From Acidobacteriota bacterium (GTDB taxonomy: Bacteria > Acidobacteriota > Polarisedimenticolia > JACPZX01): 42,971 bases of DNA. The stretch's first letter is position 1. Each line of letters begins with the position of its first letter. The DNA lies in NCBI GenBank assembly GCA_016195325.1, contig JACPZX010000036.1, positions 1 to 42,971 of the forward strand. The letters run 5' to 3'. Made by a program: the position numbers and the translations under genes. The notes beneath the pieces are model-generated. The model was not told the origin of the DNA. It ran no database searches and saw nothing but the letters and a program-made list of their open reading frames with translations. Below, in pieces: positions 19,002 through 27,233 of the stretch.

Positions 19002-22000
19002 GTGCGACGCAAATTTCTCGCGAACGGAATGGCGTTCTTTGGTCTGGCCGTCCTGTCATCTCTTCTCGCGGCGCCGGCCTGGGCCACGACCTGCCCCTCG
19101 GGCTCGACGCTTCTCGCCGACCCCTGGTGCCATCTGGACGTCGGGGGACCCTTCACCGTTCCGGGAAGCGCGACATACTCTTCGGGCACTTTCACCGTCA
19201 ATGGCACGGGGACGAACATCTATCAGTACGCCGACGGATTCCACTACGTGTTCCAGTCGTACACCGGCGATTTCGAGTTCGTCACCAAGTTCGAGAGCCT
19301 CAGCCAGCCACTCTACTCCGAGCCGCTGGGCGGCGTCATGGTCCGGGAGAGCGTCGCCGCGGATTCGAGGTTTGTGTTCGCGTACCAGGTACCCGCGGGG
19401 ACCGGTCCGGGCTCCGGGGCGAAAGTCGGCGTGGAATTCCGATCTCTGAACGGCGGATACACCGAGAACGGACTCAACCTGCAGGGGTTGTCCTTTGGCA
19501 GGTTTCTGAGGTATGTGCGGGTCAAGGATGAGATCACACTCTACGTCTCCTCCGACGGCGTCACCTGGACCTGGATCGACGGCGTCAACCTGATCAACCT
19601 CCCCAGCACGGTCCTCGTCGGCATGGCGGTCGTCTCCGAGGACGCCAACAACATTTCGACGGGCATCTTCACCAACGTCAGCCTCAAACCGCCGACCCTC
19701 CCTTACCAGACCTCCTGGATCGCCAACACCCTTCCCGGAGCCCTGAGATCGGTGCAGCAGAACACGCAGGGGATGTACGTCGACCCCGCGAACGGGAAGA
19801 TGTTCCTCGACACCTTCTGGGACGAGGCGGCAGAAGAGGCGAGCATGTACGACACGAACGGCTCGATCCTCGGCACGCTGACCGAAACGCACGCCTGGAG
19901 TCGCTATGGCGGCAGCGCGGTCACGTCGGACGGGACGTACGCCTACCTCGGAATGGAGCAGCACCATCTCGACGGGCAACCGGCCGGCGGGTATCCCGAC
20001 GCGAACGAAGTGTGGTACTGCGTGCGCCGATACGCCGTCGACGGCAAGCCGGCCCCATTCACCGGTCCCAACATCGACCCGAACACCAATCCGGGCACCG
20101 CAGGCGGCTACGATGGCAGCCTGAAGATCGTGAGCAGGGTGACGGATCACGTCATCCGTGGCCTGTCCATCGACGCCGGCACCCGGGAGCTTTACGTCAG
20201 CGACACGATGGCGAACACCATCAACGTCTACAACGCCAACTCGGGCATGACGATGAACCTCCTCAGAAGCTTCCCCGTCGCATCCCCGTACAGCCATCCG
20301 CGCGGGAGCGCCATCGACTCGAACCACAACCTCTGGTTGATCGCCGACGCCAACGGAGTACCGGCAATCGTCCATTACGGCCCCAATGGCAACTGGCTGG
20401 GGCCTGACATTGCGCCTTCCGGATGGGATCCCAGCGCCATCACTGTGGACGGAACCGGAGTTCTCTGGGTCGCGGACAAGGGCCCCGACATGCAGATCAA
20501 GAAGTTCAACTCGAGCGGCACCCAGATCGGAACCTTCGGGAACCAGGGAGGCGTCTTTTCAGGGACGAAGGGGCTCGTGGGGCCCCTCAAGCTCAACACG
20601 CCCGTCGGTGTCGGCGTGGACTATTCGGGAAACGTCTGGGTGGCCGGCGACCTGGGCGGCAGAAAAGCTCCCGGAGGCACGGAGCTGCGCAAGTTCGACT
20701 CGTCGGGCAACTTGCTCTGGGAGCGGTACGGGCTGGTCTTCCGGGACGCCGCCGGAGTCGATCCGACGACCGACGGGAAGGACCTCTACACGGTGCAGCA
20801 GCACTTCACGATGGATTACAGCAAGCCCACAGGCCAGCAGTGGACGTACAAGGGCGTGACGCTGGACCCGAACTACCACGATGACCTTCGACTGCAGTAC
20901 CCGAACTCCGGAGGCCTCGGCGGGACCTTCATCCGCTACAAGAACGGCAGCAAGTTCATGTTCGTCACGACCGAGTTCGGAGTTTATCTCGGGATCTACC
21001 GGTTCGCCGCAAACAGCGAGATTGCCATTCCATCCGGATTGATGACCCGACAGACGTATAACCTTCAATGGCCAGCGAATTTCCCCGGGGGGGCGGCTCG
21101 CCTGATCTGGCGGGATATCGACGGGAACGGCAGTATCGATCCCAATAACACCGAGTACATCACGGACAGCCCGTCCCAGTACAGCCTTTACGGCTGGTAC
21201 GTGGACGCCAACATGGACGTCTGGACCACGAATTCCGATCCGAACCAGCCCAATCCGATTTCGGAGCCCCTCGTTCGCCGCTATCGCTGCCTGGGCCTCG
21301 ACACGGCGGGAAATCCGAAATACGACGGGACAAACATCGACGATTACGCCTACGCGAGCTTCAACTCCGACCCGGATCCGAACTACGCGATTACCCAGGT
21401 GAACCACGCGATCTACATTCCGGCCACCGACACGATGTACCTTGGCTTGTATTCCAAGAAGAACGACTACCTGCCGGGCTCCGCCGAGTTCGCAATCATC
21501 GGCCACGAGCTGCGCCGGTACAACAACTGGGTCAACGGCCCGCGGACCATCGCGTGGAAGACGGTCATCCCTTATGGAGGCACTTACCACTCCGCTCACT
21601 CGATGGACGTCGCGGGAAACAGGGTCTACGTCGTGATGATGGACACGGCCGAGACCTTCGCGTACGACACCGCGACCGGGGCGCTCATCAAGACCTTCAC
21701 CCCCGGCCCCGAGATCGGCGGCGAAGCTCCGTTTGTCGACGTTCCGGAGGGGCTCACCGCGTTCCAGAGGGGTAACGGCGACTACCTGGTCTTCGTCCAG
21801 GACGATCTGGACGCCAAGAATATTCTCTACCAGGAGCCGACGGCGCCGCTCTATTACAACGCCTTCGGCGGGGCGACGTCGCCGTTCACTGTCAGCAACA
21901 ACACCGGCGGGAGCACGACGGTCGTGAGCATCGGCGGCAACAACGCCGTCCAGTTCCAGGACACGACGGGGAACAACAATAAGAACACGGCGAGCCTTTT

Positions 22001-22451
22001 CACCCTCCACATCACATCGGATCCGCTCCTGACTCGATTCAACGACGTCTACAGGAACGGGACGCTGCCCGTTTCGTTCGATCTCTCCTTCACCCTGGAG
22101 CGTACTCTCGCGAGCAGCAGGCCTCTGTCCGGAGGGATAACCGGAGCTCTTCAACTCAACAAGTCAGCCGGCGGCAGCATCCAGATCACGGGAAGCCCTG
22201 AGCCGAGCATTTACGGCACTCTCGCGTACTCGCACGATGAGACGGCGCCCAACCAGTACCTCGAGAGAGCAGACCGTTTCGTCATCGCCACGTATCGATT
22301 CACGATCACTCCGAACGGCATTCAGAACTACCTCAGCAGCGTGGACTTTCGCTTCCAGGCCCAGGTCGACGCGACGCCCAACGGCCAGCCGGCCACGACC
22401 CCGGAGGCCTACCTCGTCGACGACCTGACGATCACGGAGGTTCGGCCGTAG
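19002..22451 (+). CDS. large exported beta-propeller-like protein
   Basis: This 1149-residue protein starts at the GTG at 19002 behind a perfect AGGAGGT. A signal segment spans residues 1-29 (ending PAWA). Residues about 40-225 look like a concanavalin-type (DUF1349-like) domain with FEFVTKFESL and MVRESVAADSRF. Residues about 230-650 contain NHL-like repeats such as ITVDGTGVLWVADKG and VGVDYSGNVWVAGDL, suggesting a propeller. The remainder is beta-rich with many Asn, Gly and Tyr, and has no membrane anchor or sorting tail that I recognise. It is probably secreted and may bind polysaccharide; the substrate is unknown. A strong hairpin follows the stop. Confidence 0.7.
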   Translation: MRRKFLANGMAFFGLAVLSSLLAAPAWATTCPSGSTLLADPWCHLDVGGPFTVPGSATYSSGTFTVNGTGTNIYQYADGFHYVFQSYTGDFEFVTKFESLSQPLYSEPLGGVMVRESVAADSRFVFAYQVPAGTGPGSGAKVGVEFRSLNGGYTENGLNLQGLSFGRFLRYVRVKDEITLYVSSDGVTWTWIDGVNLINLPSTVLVGMAVVSEDANNISTGIFTNVSLKPPTLPYQTSWIANTLPGALRSVQQNTQGMYVDPANGKMFLDTFWDEAAEEASMYDTNGSILGTLTETHAWSRYGGSAVTSDGTYAYLGMEQHHLDGQPAGGYPDANEVWYCVRRYAVDGKPAPFTGPNIDPNTNPGTAGGYDGSLKIVSRVTDHVIRGLSIDAGTRELYVSDTMANTINVYNANSGMTMNLLRSFPVASPYSHPRGSAIDSNHNLWLIADANGVPAIVHYGPNGNWLGPDIAPSGWDPSAITVDGTGVLWVADKGPDMQIKKFNSSGTQIGTFGNQGGVFSGTKGLVGPLKLNTPVGVGVDYSGNVWVAGDLGGRKAPGGTELRKFDSSGNLLWERYGLVFRDAAGVDPTTDGKDLYTVQQHFTMDYSKPTGQQWTYKGVTLDPNYHDDLRLQYPNSGGLGGTFIRYKNGSKFMFVTTEFGVYLGIYRFAANSEIAIPSGLMTRQTYNLQWPANFPGGAARLIWRDIDGNGSIDPNNTEYITDSPSQYSLYGWYVDANMDVWTTNSDPNQPNPISEPLVRRYRCLGLDTAGNPKYDGTNIDDYAYASFNSDPDPNYAITQVNHAIYIPATDTMYLGLYSKKNDYLPGSAEFAIIGHELRRYNNWVNGPRTIAWKTVIPYGGTYHSAHSMDVAGNRVYVVMMDTAETFAYDTATGALIKTFTPGPEIGGEAPFVDVPEGLTAFQRGNGDYLVFVQDDLDAKNILYQEPTAPLYYNAFGGATSPFTVSNNTGGSTTVVSIGGNNAVQFQDTTGNNNKNTASLFTLHITSDPLLTRFNDVYRNGTLPVSFDLSFTLERTLASSRPLSGGITGALQLNKSAGGSIQITGSPEPSIYGTLAYSHDETAPNQYLERADRFVIATYRFTITPNGIQNYLSSVDFRFQAQVDATPNGQPATTPEAYLVDDLTITEVRP

Positions 22452-22474
22452 TTCGTCGCCGATCACGGTGAGAA

Positions 22475-22504
22475 GGGCGCGGAGGAATCCACTCCTCCGC
22501 GCCC
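22475..22504 (+). terminator. 12-bp perfect hairpin
   Basis: GGGCGCGGAGGA (22475-22486) pairs perfectly with TCCTCCGCGCCC (22493-22504) around a 6-nt loop, 24 nt after the stop of the exported protein. The stem is very stable. No T-run follows, so termination might depend on the stem alone or on Rho. Confidence 0.7.
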
Positions 22505-22635
22505 GCCATCGGCCCGACGTCTCACTCCCGAATCTGCACACGGGGGCACAGACCTGCGTCCAGGCGGTCGCATGCTTCATGAGGGAAGGGGGATTCGGCG
22601 GACCGTGAGGCGCCGATGCTCGGGGGAACCGGCGA

Positions 22636-22869
22636 CTAGCTCGAGCGCTTGCGGCCGACGGACCGTCGTGGCACGCGCGCGCGAGTGCGCCGCAGCTTGA
22701 TCTTGCTCGCGGGAATCCAGACCACCTTGCCGCGCCGCCATTCACAGACGGGCAATCCAAGTTTCTTGTGCAGTCGCAGCGCGTCCTCGACTCCCTGGCG
22801 GAGCGCCGCGTCGATCAGCGTCCCGTCCTCGAAGATCCGCCCGATGTCGAACCCCTTATCTCGCTTCAC
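22636..22869 (-). CDS. small partner protein of the zeta-toxin-like kinase
   Basis: This 77-residue protein starts at a GTG at 22869 that overlaps the zeta-like gene by 14 nt. The central part (FEDGTLIDAALRQGVEDA, then LGLPVCEWRRGKVVWIP) looks like a small compact domain, followed by a strongly basic tail (RRTRARVPRRSVGRKR). Small proteins with this kind of pattern often sit next to zeta-type kinases, so an antitoxin or cofactor role is likely but unproven. Canonical epsilon antitoxins are unrelated in sequence and are encoded upstream, so this arrangement is different. Confidence 0.6.
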   Translation of the reverse strand: MKRDKGFDIGRIFEDGTLIDAALRQGVEDALRLHKKLGLPVCEWRRGKVVWIPASKIKLRRTRARVPRRSVGRKRSS

Positions 22870-23455
22870 GCGTGGCCCCCTCACGAAACCTCCCCCATGT
22901 TCGTCGATCGACGACTCTACGGACGGCTGACCCCCGACCGCTGGCAATGAGCCGGGGACCTGCGGCCAGCGAATTATCGTAGACGCGCCACTTCGACGCC
23001 AGCGGCTGGTAGAGCGTGAAGAAGTTCGAGAGTCCCGCTCGGTATCGCCGCCTGATGACATCCTCGGCCACGCGGTGCCCCCCGTGGCGCGCGCGACCCG
23101 CCACGCGGCTTACCGCGAGGTCGTCATCCGGAAGCCACAAGAACAGCAGGTGGAACGCGTAGCCGCTCGCCTTGAGGCGTGAAATCCACGGTGCGAACGA
23201 TCGGCTCGCCAGCGTCGTCTCGAACGCGAAGCTGGCACGCTGCCGCGCCAACTCGCGCAGACGTCCCAGCATGATGCGTCCGGCGGCGAGAGAGACCTCC
23301 TCCGGCTGAAAGGCCGAGAGTCCGCGCGCCACCACATCCGCGTTGACGAACTCCTTCACGCGGAGGGCACCTGTCAACAATCTGGGAGCCAGCGTCGACT
23401 TCCCGGCCCCATTGGGCCCGCAGATCAAGACGATGTGGGGGCTGTCGGGACGCAT
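22856..23455 (-). CDS. zeta toxin-like P-loop kinase
   Basis: This 199-residue kinase starts at the ATG at 23455. Walker A GPNGAGKST is at 13-21. The zeta-type region FVNADVVARGL is near 36 and FAFETTLASRSF near 75. An arginine-rich lid segment (RVAGRARHGGHR, then RRRYRAGL) lies near 120-145. Zeta toxins phosphorylate UDP-N-acetylglucosamine and block wall synthesis; many chromosomal relatives of this short type have unknown substrates. It is co-transcribed with the small basic protein downstream and is divergent from the tricorn-like protease. Confidence 0.8.
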   Translation of the reverse strand: MRPDSPHIVLICGPNGAGKSTLAPRLLTGALRVKEFVNADVVARGLSAFQPEEVSLAAGRIMLGRLRELARQRASFAFETTLASRSFAPWISRLKASGYAFHLLFLWLPDDDLAVSRVAGRARHGGHRVAEDVIRRRYRAGLSNFFTLYQPLASKWRVYDNSLAAGPRLIASGRGSAVRRVVDRRTWGRFREGATREAR

Positions 23456-23506
23456 CGCGTCAACGATACCACGCGCATCCGCCGGCGCGAGACGGCGGCC
23501 CGCCGG

Positions 23507-23515
23507 TGCTAGAAT
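23507..23515 (+). promoter_or_regulatory. candidate extended -10 promoter of the tricorn-like gene
   Basis: TGC plus TAGAAT lies 33 nt before the ATG at 23549, and a good ribosome site (AAGGAGG) lies between them. It matches the arrangement before the M16 operon. Confidence 0.4.
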
Positions 23516-23548
23516 CGCCGGTCGTTCCAACCCCCCAAGGAGGCCCCG

Positions 23549-26500
23549 ATGCCGGCGAGAACTCTGCGCGCTCTTCTCTTCCTGGTGTTCCTCATCTCCC
23601 CTGTCACGGCCCGCGCCGCGGCCACCAACCCCCCCGACGGCTTCTACCGCTACCCGTCCATCGCGAAGGGAGTGATCGTCTTCGCGTCGGAGGGAGATCT
23701 GTGGAAGGTACCCGCGGCGGGAGGATCGGCGCAGCGTCTCACCGCGTACGAGGGGGAGGAGAAGTTCCCGCACATCTCGCCGGACGGCCGCCTCATCGCC
23801 TTCACCGCGCAGTACGACGGGAACGACGACGTCTACGTCATCTCCGCCGACGGCGGCGAGCCGGTGCGCCTCACCTACCACCCCGCGCAGGACGTCGTCA
23901 TCGGCTGGACCGCCGACGGGAAGGTCCTCTTCCGCAGCCGCCGCGACACGCCGCACAACGACAACCGCGTCTACAAGATCTCACCGGAAGGCGGCATCCC
24001 GGAGATGATCCCCCTCGAGCCGGCGGCGTGGATCTCCTGGGAGCCGGGGGGCAAGCGCCTGGCGTTCGAGAAGATGGGGCTCGAGTTTCACAACTGGAAG
24101 CGGTACAAGGGGGGCCAGGCCGAGCAGATCCTCGTCGGGACGCTCGACCCTCTCTCCTTCAAGGAGGCGACGACCTACGACGGGAAGGACGCCTACCCGA
24201 TGTGGGCGGGCGACGGCCGCATCTACTTCGTCACCGATCGCTGGGGGCGCCCGAACCTGGCCTCCATGAAGCCCGACGGCAGCGACATCAAGCGCCACAC
24301 GACCTTCGACGACTACGACGTGCGCTGGCCGGCGATGGGCGACGGGATGATCGTCTACCAGCACAGGATGGATCTCTGGGTCCTCGACCTCGCCACGGGG
24401 AAGAACGAGCAGGTGCCGATCGCGCTGCCGAGCGATCGCCTCCAGGTCCACGAGCGGTTCGTCGATCCGATGGAGAACCTCCAGAGCTTCACGACCGCCG
24501 CGGACGGCGAGCGCCTCGCGATCGAAAGCCGCGGCGACGTCTTCGTGACGCGCACGCACCAGAAGGGTCTCATCCGCCGCATCACCGAGAACTCCCTCGC
24601 GCGGACGCGCGGCCCCGCCTTCTCCCCCGACGGCAAGTCGATCGCGGCGTGGACCGAGGTGGACGGCGAGGAGCAGCTCCTCCTCCACGCCGCCGACAAC
24701 GGCTCGGCGCCGAAGCAGCTCGGGACGCAGGAGCCGGGATGGCACTTCCCGCCGATCTGGTCCCCCGACGGGAAGCATCTCGCGTGGGGCGACCAGAAGT
24801 ACCGGCTCAACGTGGCGGACACGACGACCGGGGCCGTGACCATCGCCGACACCGGCGAGTCCGAGATCTCGAACTACCAGTGGTCCCCCGACAGCCGCTA
24901 CCTCGCGTACGACGCCGCGATCTCGAACGAGTACAACCAGGTCCGCATCTGGGACAGCCAGACGAAGAAGGCGTACGACGTCAGCGATCCCTTCTTCAAC
25001 GCCTTCTCCGCCACGTGGGACCCGAAGGGGAAATACCTCTACCTCCTCTCCGATCGCTGGTTCAACCCGTACCTCGATCGCAGCGAGGCCCGCTTCATCG
25101 CGCAGAAGTCGACGCTCCCGATCGTCGTCGCCCTGCAGTCCGACGGCAAGCTCCCCTTCGCCGCGCGCGGCGACTTGGATCCCCCGTCGGACGTCAAGAA
25201 GGACGACGAGAAGAAGGCGGCCGGAAAGGATGAGAAGGCCGACGCGAAGAAGGACGTGCCGGCCGAGCCGATCCGGATCGATTTCGACGGGATCATGGAG
25301 CGGACCGCCGAGGTCCCGGTGAGGCCCGGGATCTTCGTCGGGCTCCACGCGGTGGAGGGGAAGCTCCACTGGATCTCGTTCGAGCCCACCGGCATGACGC
25401 CGTGGGATCCGCCGGCAGGCGACGGGGACGACGAGGACGACGACCCGCGCGCGGGAAGCCTGATGACGTACGACATCACGAAGGCGAAGCTCGCGACGCT
25501 GGCGACGGGGATCCTCGGCTACGACGTCTCGATGAACGAAAAGGTCCTCGTCTACCGGACGAAGGGTGGCTTCTTCCGCGTCGAGGCGGGCGCGATGAGC
25601 GCCCCGAAGCGCGACAAGGATGACCCGGGGGCCGAGGACAACCGGATCGCCCTCTCCGGGTGGACGATCCGAATCGACCCGCGCGCCGAGTGGAAGCAGA
25701 TGCTGCACGAAGCGTGGCGGCTCCAGCGCGACTTCTTCTACGACCCGAACATGCACGGCGTCGACTGGAACGGCGTCTGGAAGCAGTACGGCCCCCTGGG
25801 AGATCGTCTCGCGAGCCGCGACGATCTCGAGGACATCCTCGGCGAGATGATCGGCGAGCTCAGCGTCGGCCACACGTACCACGCTCCGGGCGATCTTCAC
25901 CGCGGCCGGCCCGTCTCGACGGGTCTCCTCGCCGCCGATCTCGCGTACGACGCCGCGAGCGGCTTCTGGCAGATCAAGAAGATCTACAAGGGGGAGTACC
26001 CCGACCCGATCGTCTCGTCCCCGCTCGCCCGCCCCGACCTGAACGTGAAGCCCGGGATGTGGCTCGTCGCCGTTGACGGGAAGCCCCTCGTGAAGGGGGA
26101 GGACTACCTGCGCCGCCTCGCGAACCGCGCGGGGCAGGAGGTGGAGCTGTCCATCAACGACGCGGCGAAGCTCGAGGGGGCGCGGCGCGTCATCGTGAAG
26201 CCCGTCCCGGGCGACACGCGCATCCGGTACACGACGTGGGTCCACGAGAACCGCGAGTACGTCGACCGGATGAGCCACGGGCAGATCGGCTACTTCCACC
26301 TCTACGACATGGGAGGGTACGGGCTCTCGGAGTTCGCGCGCGATTTCCCGCCTCAGTGGAACAAGCGCGGGATGATCGTCGACGACCGGTGGAACCACGG
26401 CGGCTTCGTCGCGCCGATGATCATCGCCCACCTCGATCGCAAGAACTTCTCCGTCGCGGGAGTGCGCTACAGCAAGTTCCTCACGACGACCCCCGATCGC

Positions 26501-26905
26501 GCCTTCCACGGCTACATCGACGTCCTCATCAACCGGCAGGGGGGGTCCGACTGCGAGACGCTCGCGCAGGAGGCGAAGGACTTCGGGCTCGGCCCCGTCA
26601 TCGGCACGCGCACGTGGGGCGGCTGGATCGGCATCCGCGGCAACAAGGTCTTCCGCGACGGCGGCCTGACGACGCAGCCGGAGTACGGCGGCTGGGATCC
26701 GCGCGGCAAGGGATGGCAGATCGAGGGGCACGGCGTCGACCCGGACGTCCCTCTGGAGCTGAGCCCCGACGGCTTCCTCGACGGGAAGGACGAGCAGCTC
26801 GACTACGCGATCGACGACATCCTGAAGAAGATCGCGAAGGACCCGAAGGATCTGCCGGCCGCCCCGCCGATCATCCCGCGGCCGCTCGTGCCGGTGAAGC
26901 CGTGA
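23549..26905 (+). CDS. exported tricorn-like protease (S41)
   Basis: This 1118-residue protein has a signal segment (residues 1-24). Two beta-propeller regions with WD40/TolB-like repeats span about 30-540 (HISPDGRLIAFTAQYDG, WSPDGKHLAWGD). A charged Lys/Asp linker lies near 550, a PDZ-like region near 790-870, and an S41 protease core to about 1085. The nucleophile is Ser1000 in RQGGSDCETLAQ, and GTRTWGGWIG follows. This is the classical tricorn order, with a signal peptide as in bacterial homologues. It would trim peptides in the periplasm, complementing the M16 pair and the other peptidases of the window. Confidence 0.9.
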   Translation: MPARTLRALLFLVFLISPVTARAAATNPPDGFYRYPSIAKGVIVFASEGDLWKVPAAGGSAQRLTAYEGEEKFPHISPDGRLIAFTAQYDGNDDVYVISADGGEPVRLTYHPAQDVVIGWTADGKVLFRSRRDTPHNDNRVYKISPEGGIPEMIPLEPAAWISWEPGGKRLAFEKMGLEFHNWKRYKGGQAEQILVGTLDPLSFKEATTYDGKDAYPMWAGDGRIYFVTDRWGRPNLASMKPDGSDIKRHTTFDDYDVRWPAMGDGMIVYQHRMDLWVLDLATGKNEQVPIALPSDRLQVHERFVDPMENLQSFTTAADGERLAIESRGDVFVTRTHQKGLIRRITENSLARTRGPAFSPDGKSIAAWTEVDGEEQLLLHAADNGSAPKQLGTQEPGWHFPPIWSPDGKHLAWGDQKYRLNVADTTTGAVTIADTGESEISNYQWSPDSRYLAYDAAISNEYNQVRIWDSQTKKAYDVSDPFFNAFSATWDPKGKYLYLLSDRWFNPYLDRSEARFIAQKSTLPIVVALQSDGKLPFAARGDLDPPSDVKKDDEKKAAGKDEKADAKKDVPAEPIRIDFDGIMERTAEVPVRPGIFVGLHAVEGKLHWISFEPTGMTPWDPPAGDGDDEDDDPRAGSLMTYDITKAKLATLATGILGYDVSMNEKVLVYRTKGGFFRVEAGAMSAPKRDKDDPGAEDNRIALSGWTIRIDPRAEWKQMLHEAWRLQRDFFYDPNMHGVDWNGVWKQYGPLGDRLASRDDLEDILGEMIGELSVGHTYHAPGDLHRGRPVSTGLLAADLAYDAASGFWQIKKIYKGEYPDPIVSSPLARPDLNVKPGMWLVAVDGKPLVKGEDYLRRLANRAGQEVELSINDAAKLEGARRVIVKPVPGDTRIRYTTWVHENREYVDRMSHGQIGYFHLYDMGGYGLSEFARDFPPQWNKRGMIVDDRWNHGGFVAPMIIAHLDRKNFSVAGVRYSKFLTTTPDRAFHGYIDVLINRQGGSDCETLAQEAKDFGLGPVIGTRTWGGWIGIRGNKVFRDGGLTTQPEYGGWDPRGKGWQIEGHGVDPDVPLELSPDGFLDGKDEQLDYAIDDILKKIAKDPKDLPAAPPIIPRPLVPVKP

Positions 26906-26924
26906 TGGCTAGGAAATGGTGACC

Positions 26925-27215
26925 TCCCGTTGGGTGGGATTTCTCGATCAGAAGACGTGTTTGGCAGGTTGACCCTACTTGACGGCAGTATCTTGAAGGG
27001 TGTATCCCGAATGGGGCTCTCTCTGGGCCGAGCGGGAGCCGAAAGGCTGTCCCGTTCAGTCCTGACAAGCAGTCGAGCATGGGCCAGGTAGGGGTGCGCT
27101 TCGCTAAGTGGCGTTCCTGGCCCATCGTCGGGAAACGGTAGTCCCCTACCATGGTATGTACTACGTGCCACTGGACTGGCGATGACGCAGTCCCTCGGCC
27201 GGGAGGGCCCCAACC
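26925..27215 (+). ncRNA. candidate structured RNA upstream of the reverse transcriptase
   Basis: This non-coding stretch between the tricorn stop and the RT start contains several exact inverted repeats. An 8-bp stem (4 + 4 bp with a 2-nt bulge) is closed by a GAAA tetraloop (27033-27054). TGGGCCAGG (27080-27088) pairs with CCTGGCCCA (27116-27124), and GGTAGGGG (27087-27094) pairs with CCCCTACC (27143-27150). GGACTG (27173-27178) pairs with CAGTCC (27188-27193). The second and third stems interleave, which allows a pseudoknot, and GGTAG (27137-27141)/CTACC (27146-27150) is a competing hairpin. Retrons and several defence-associated RTs use such adjacent RNAs as template or partner. The ends given here are approximate. 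Confidence 0.45.
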
Positions 27216-27233
27216 AATCCCGTGGAAGGTGCG

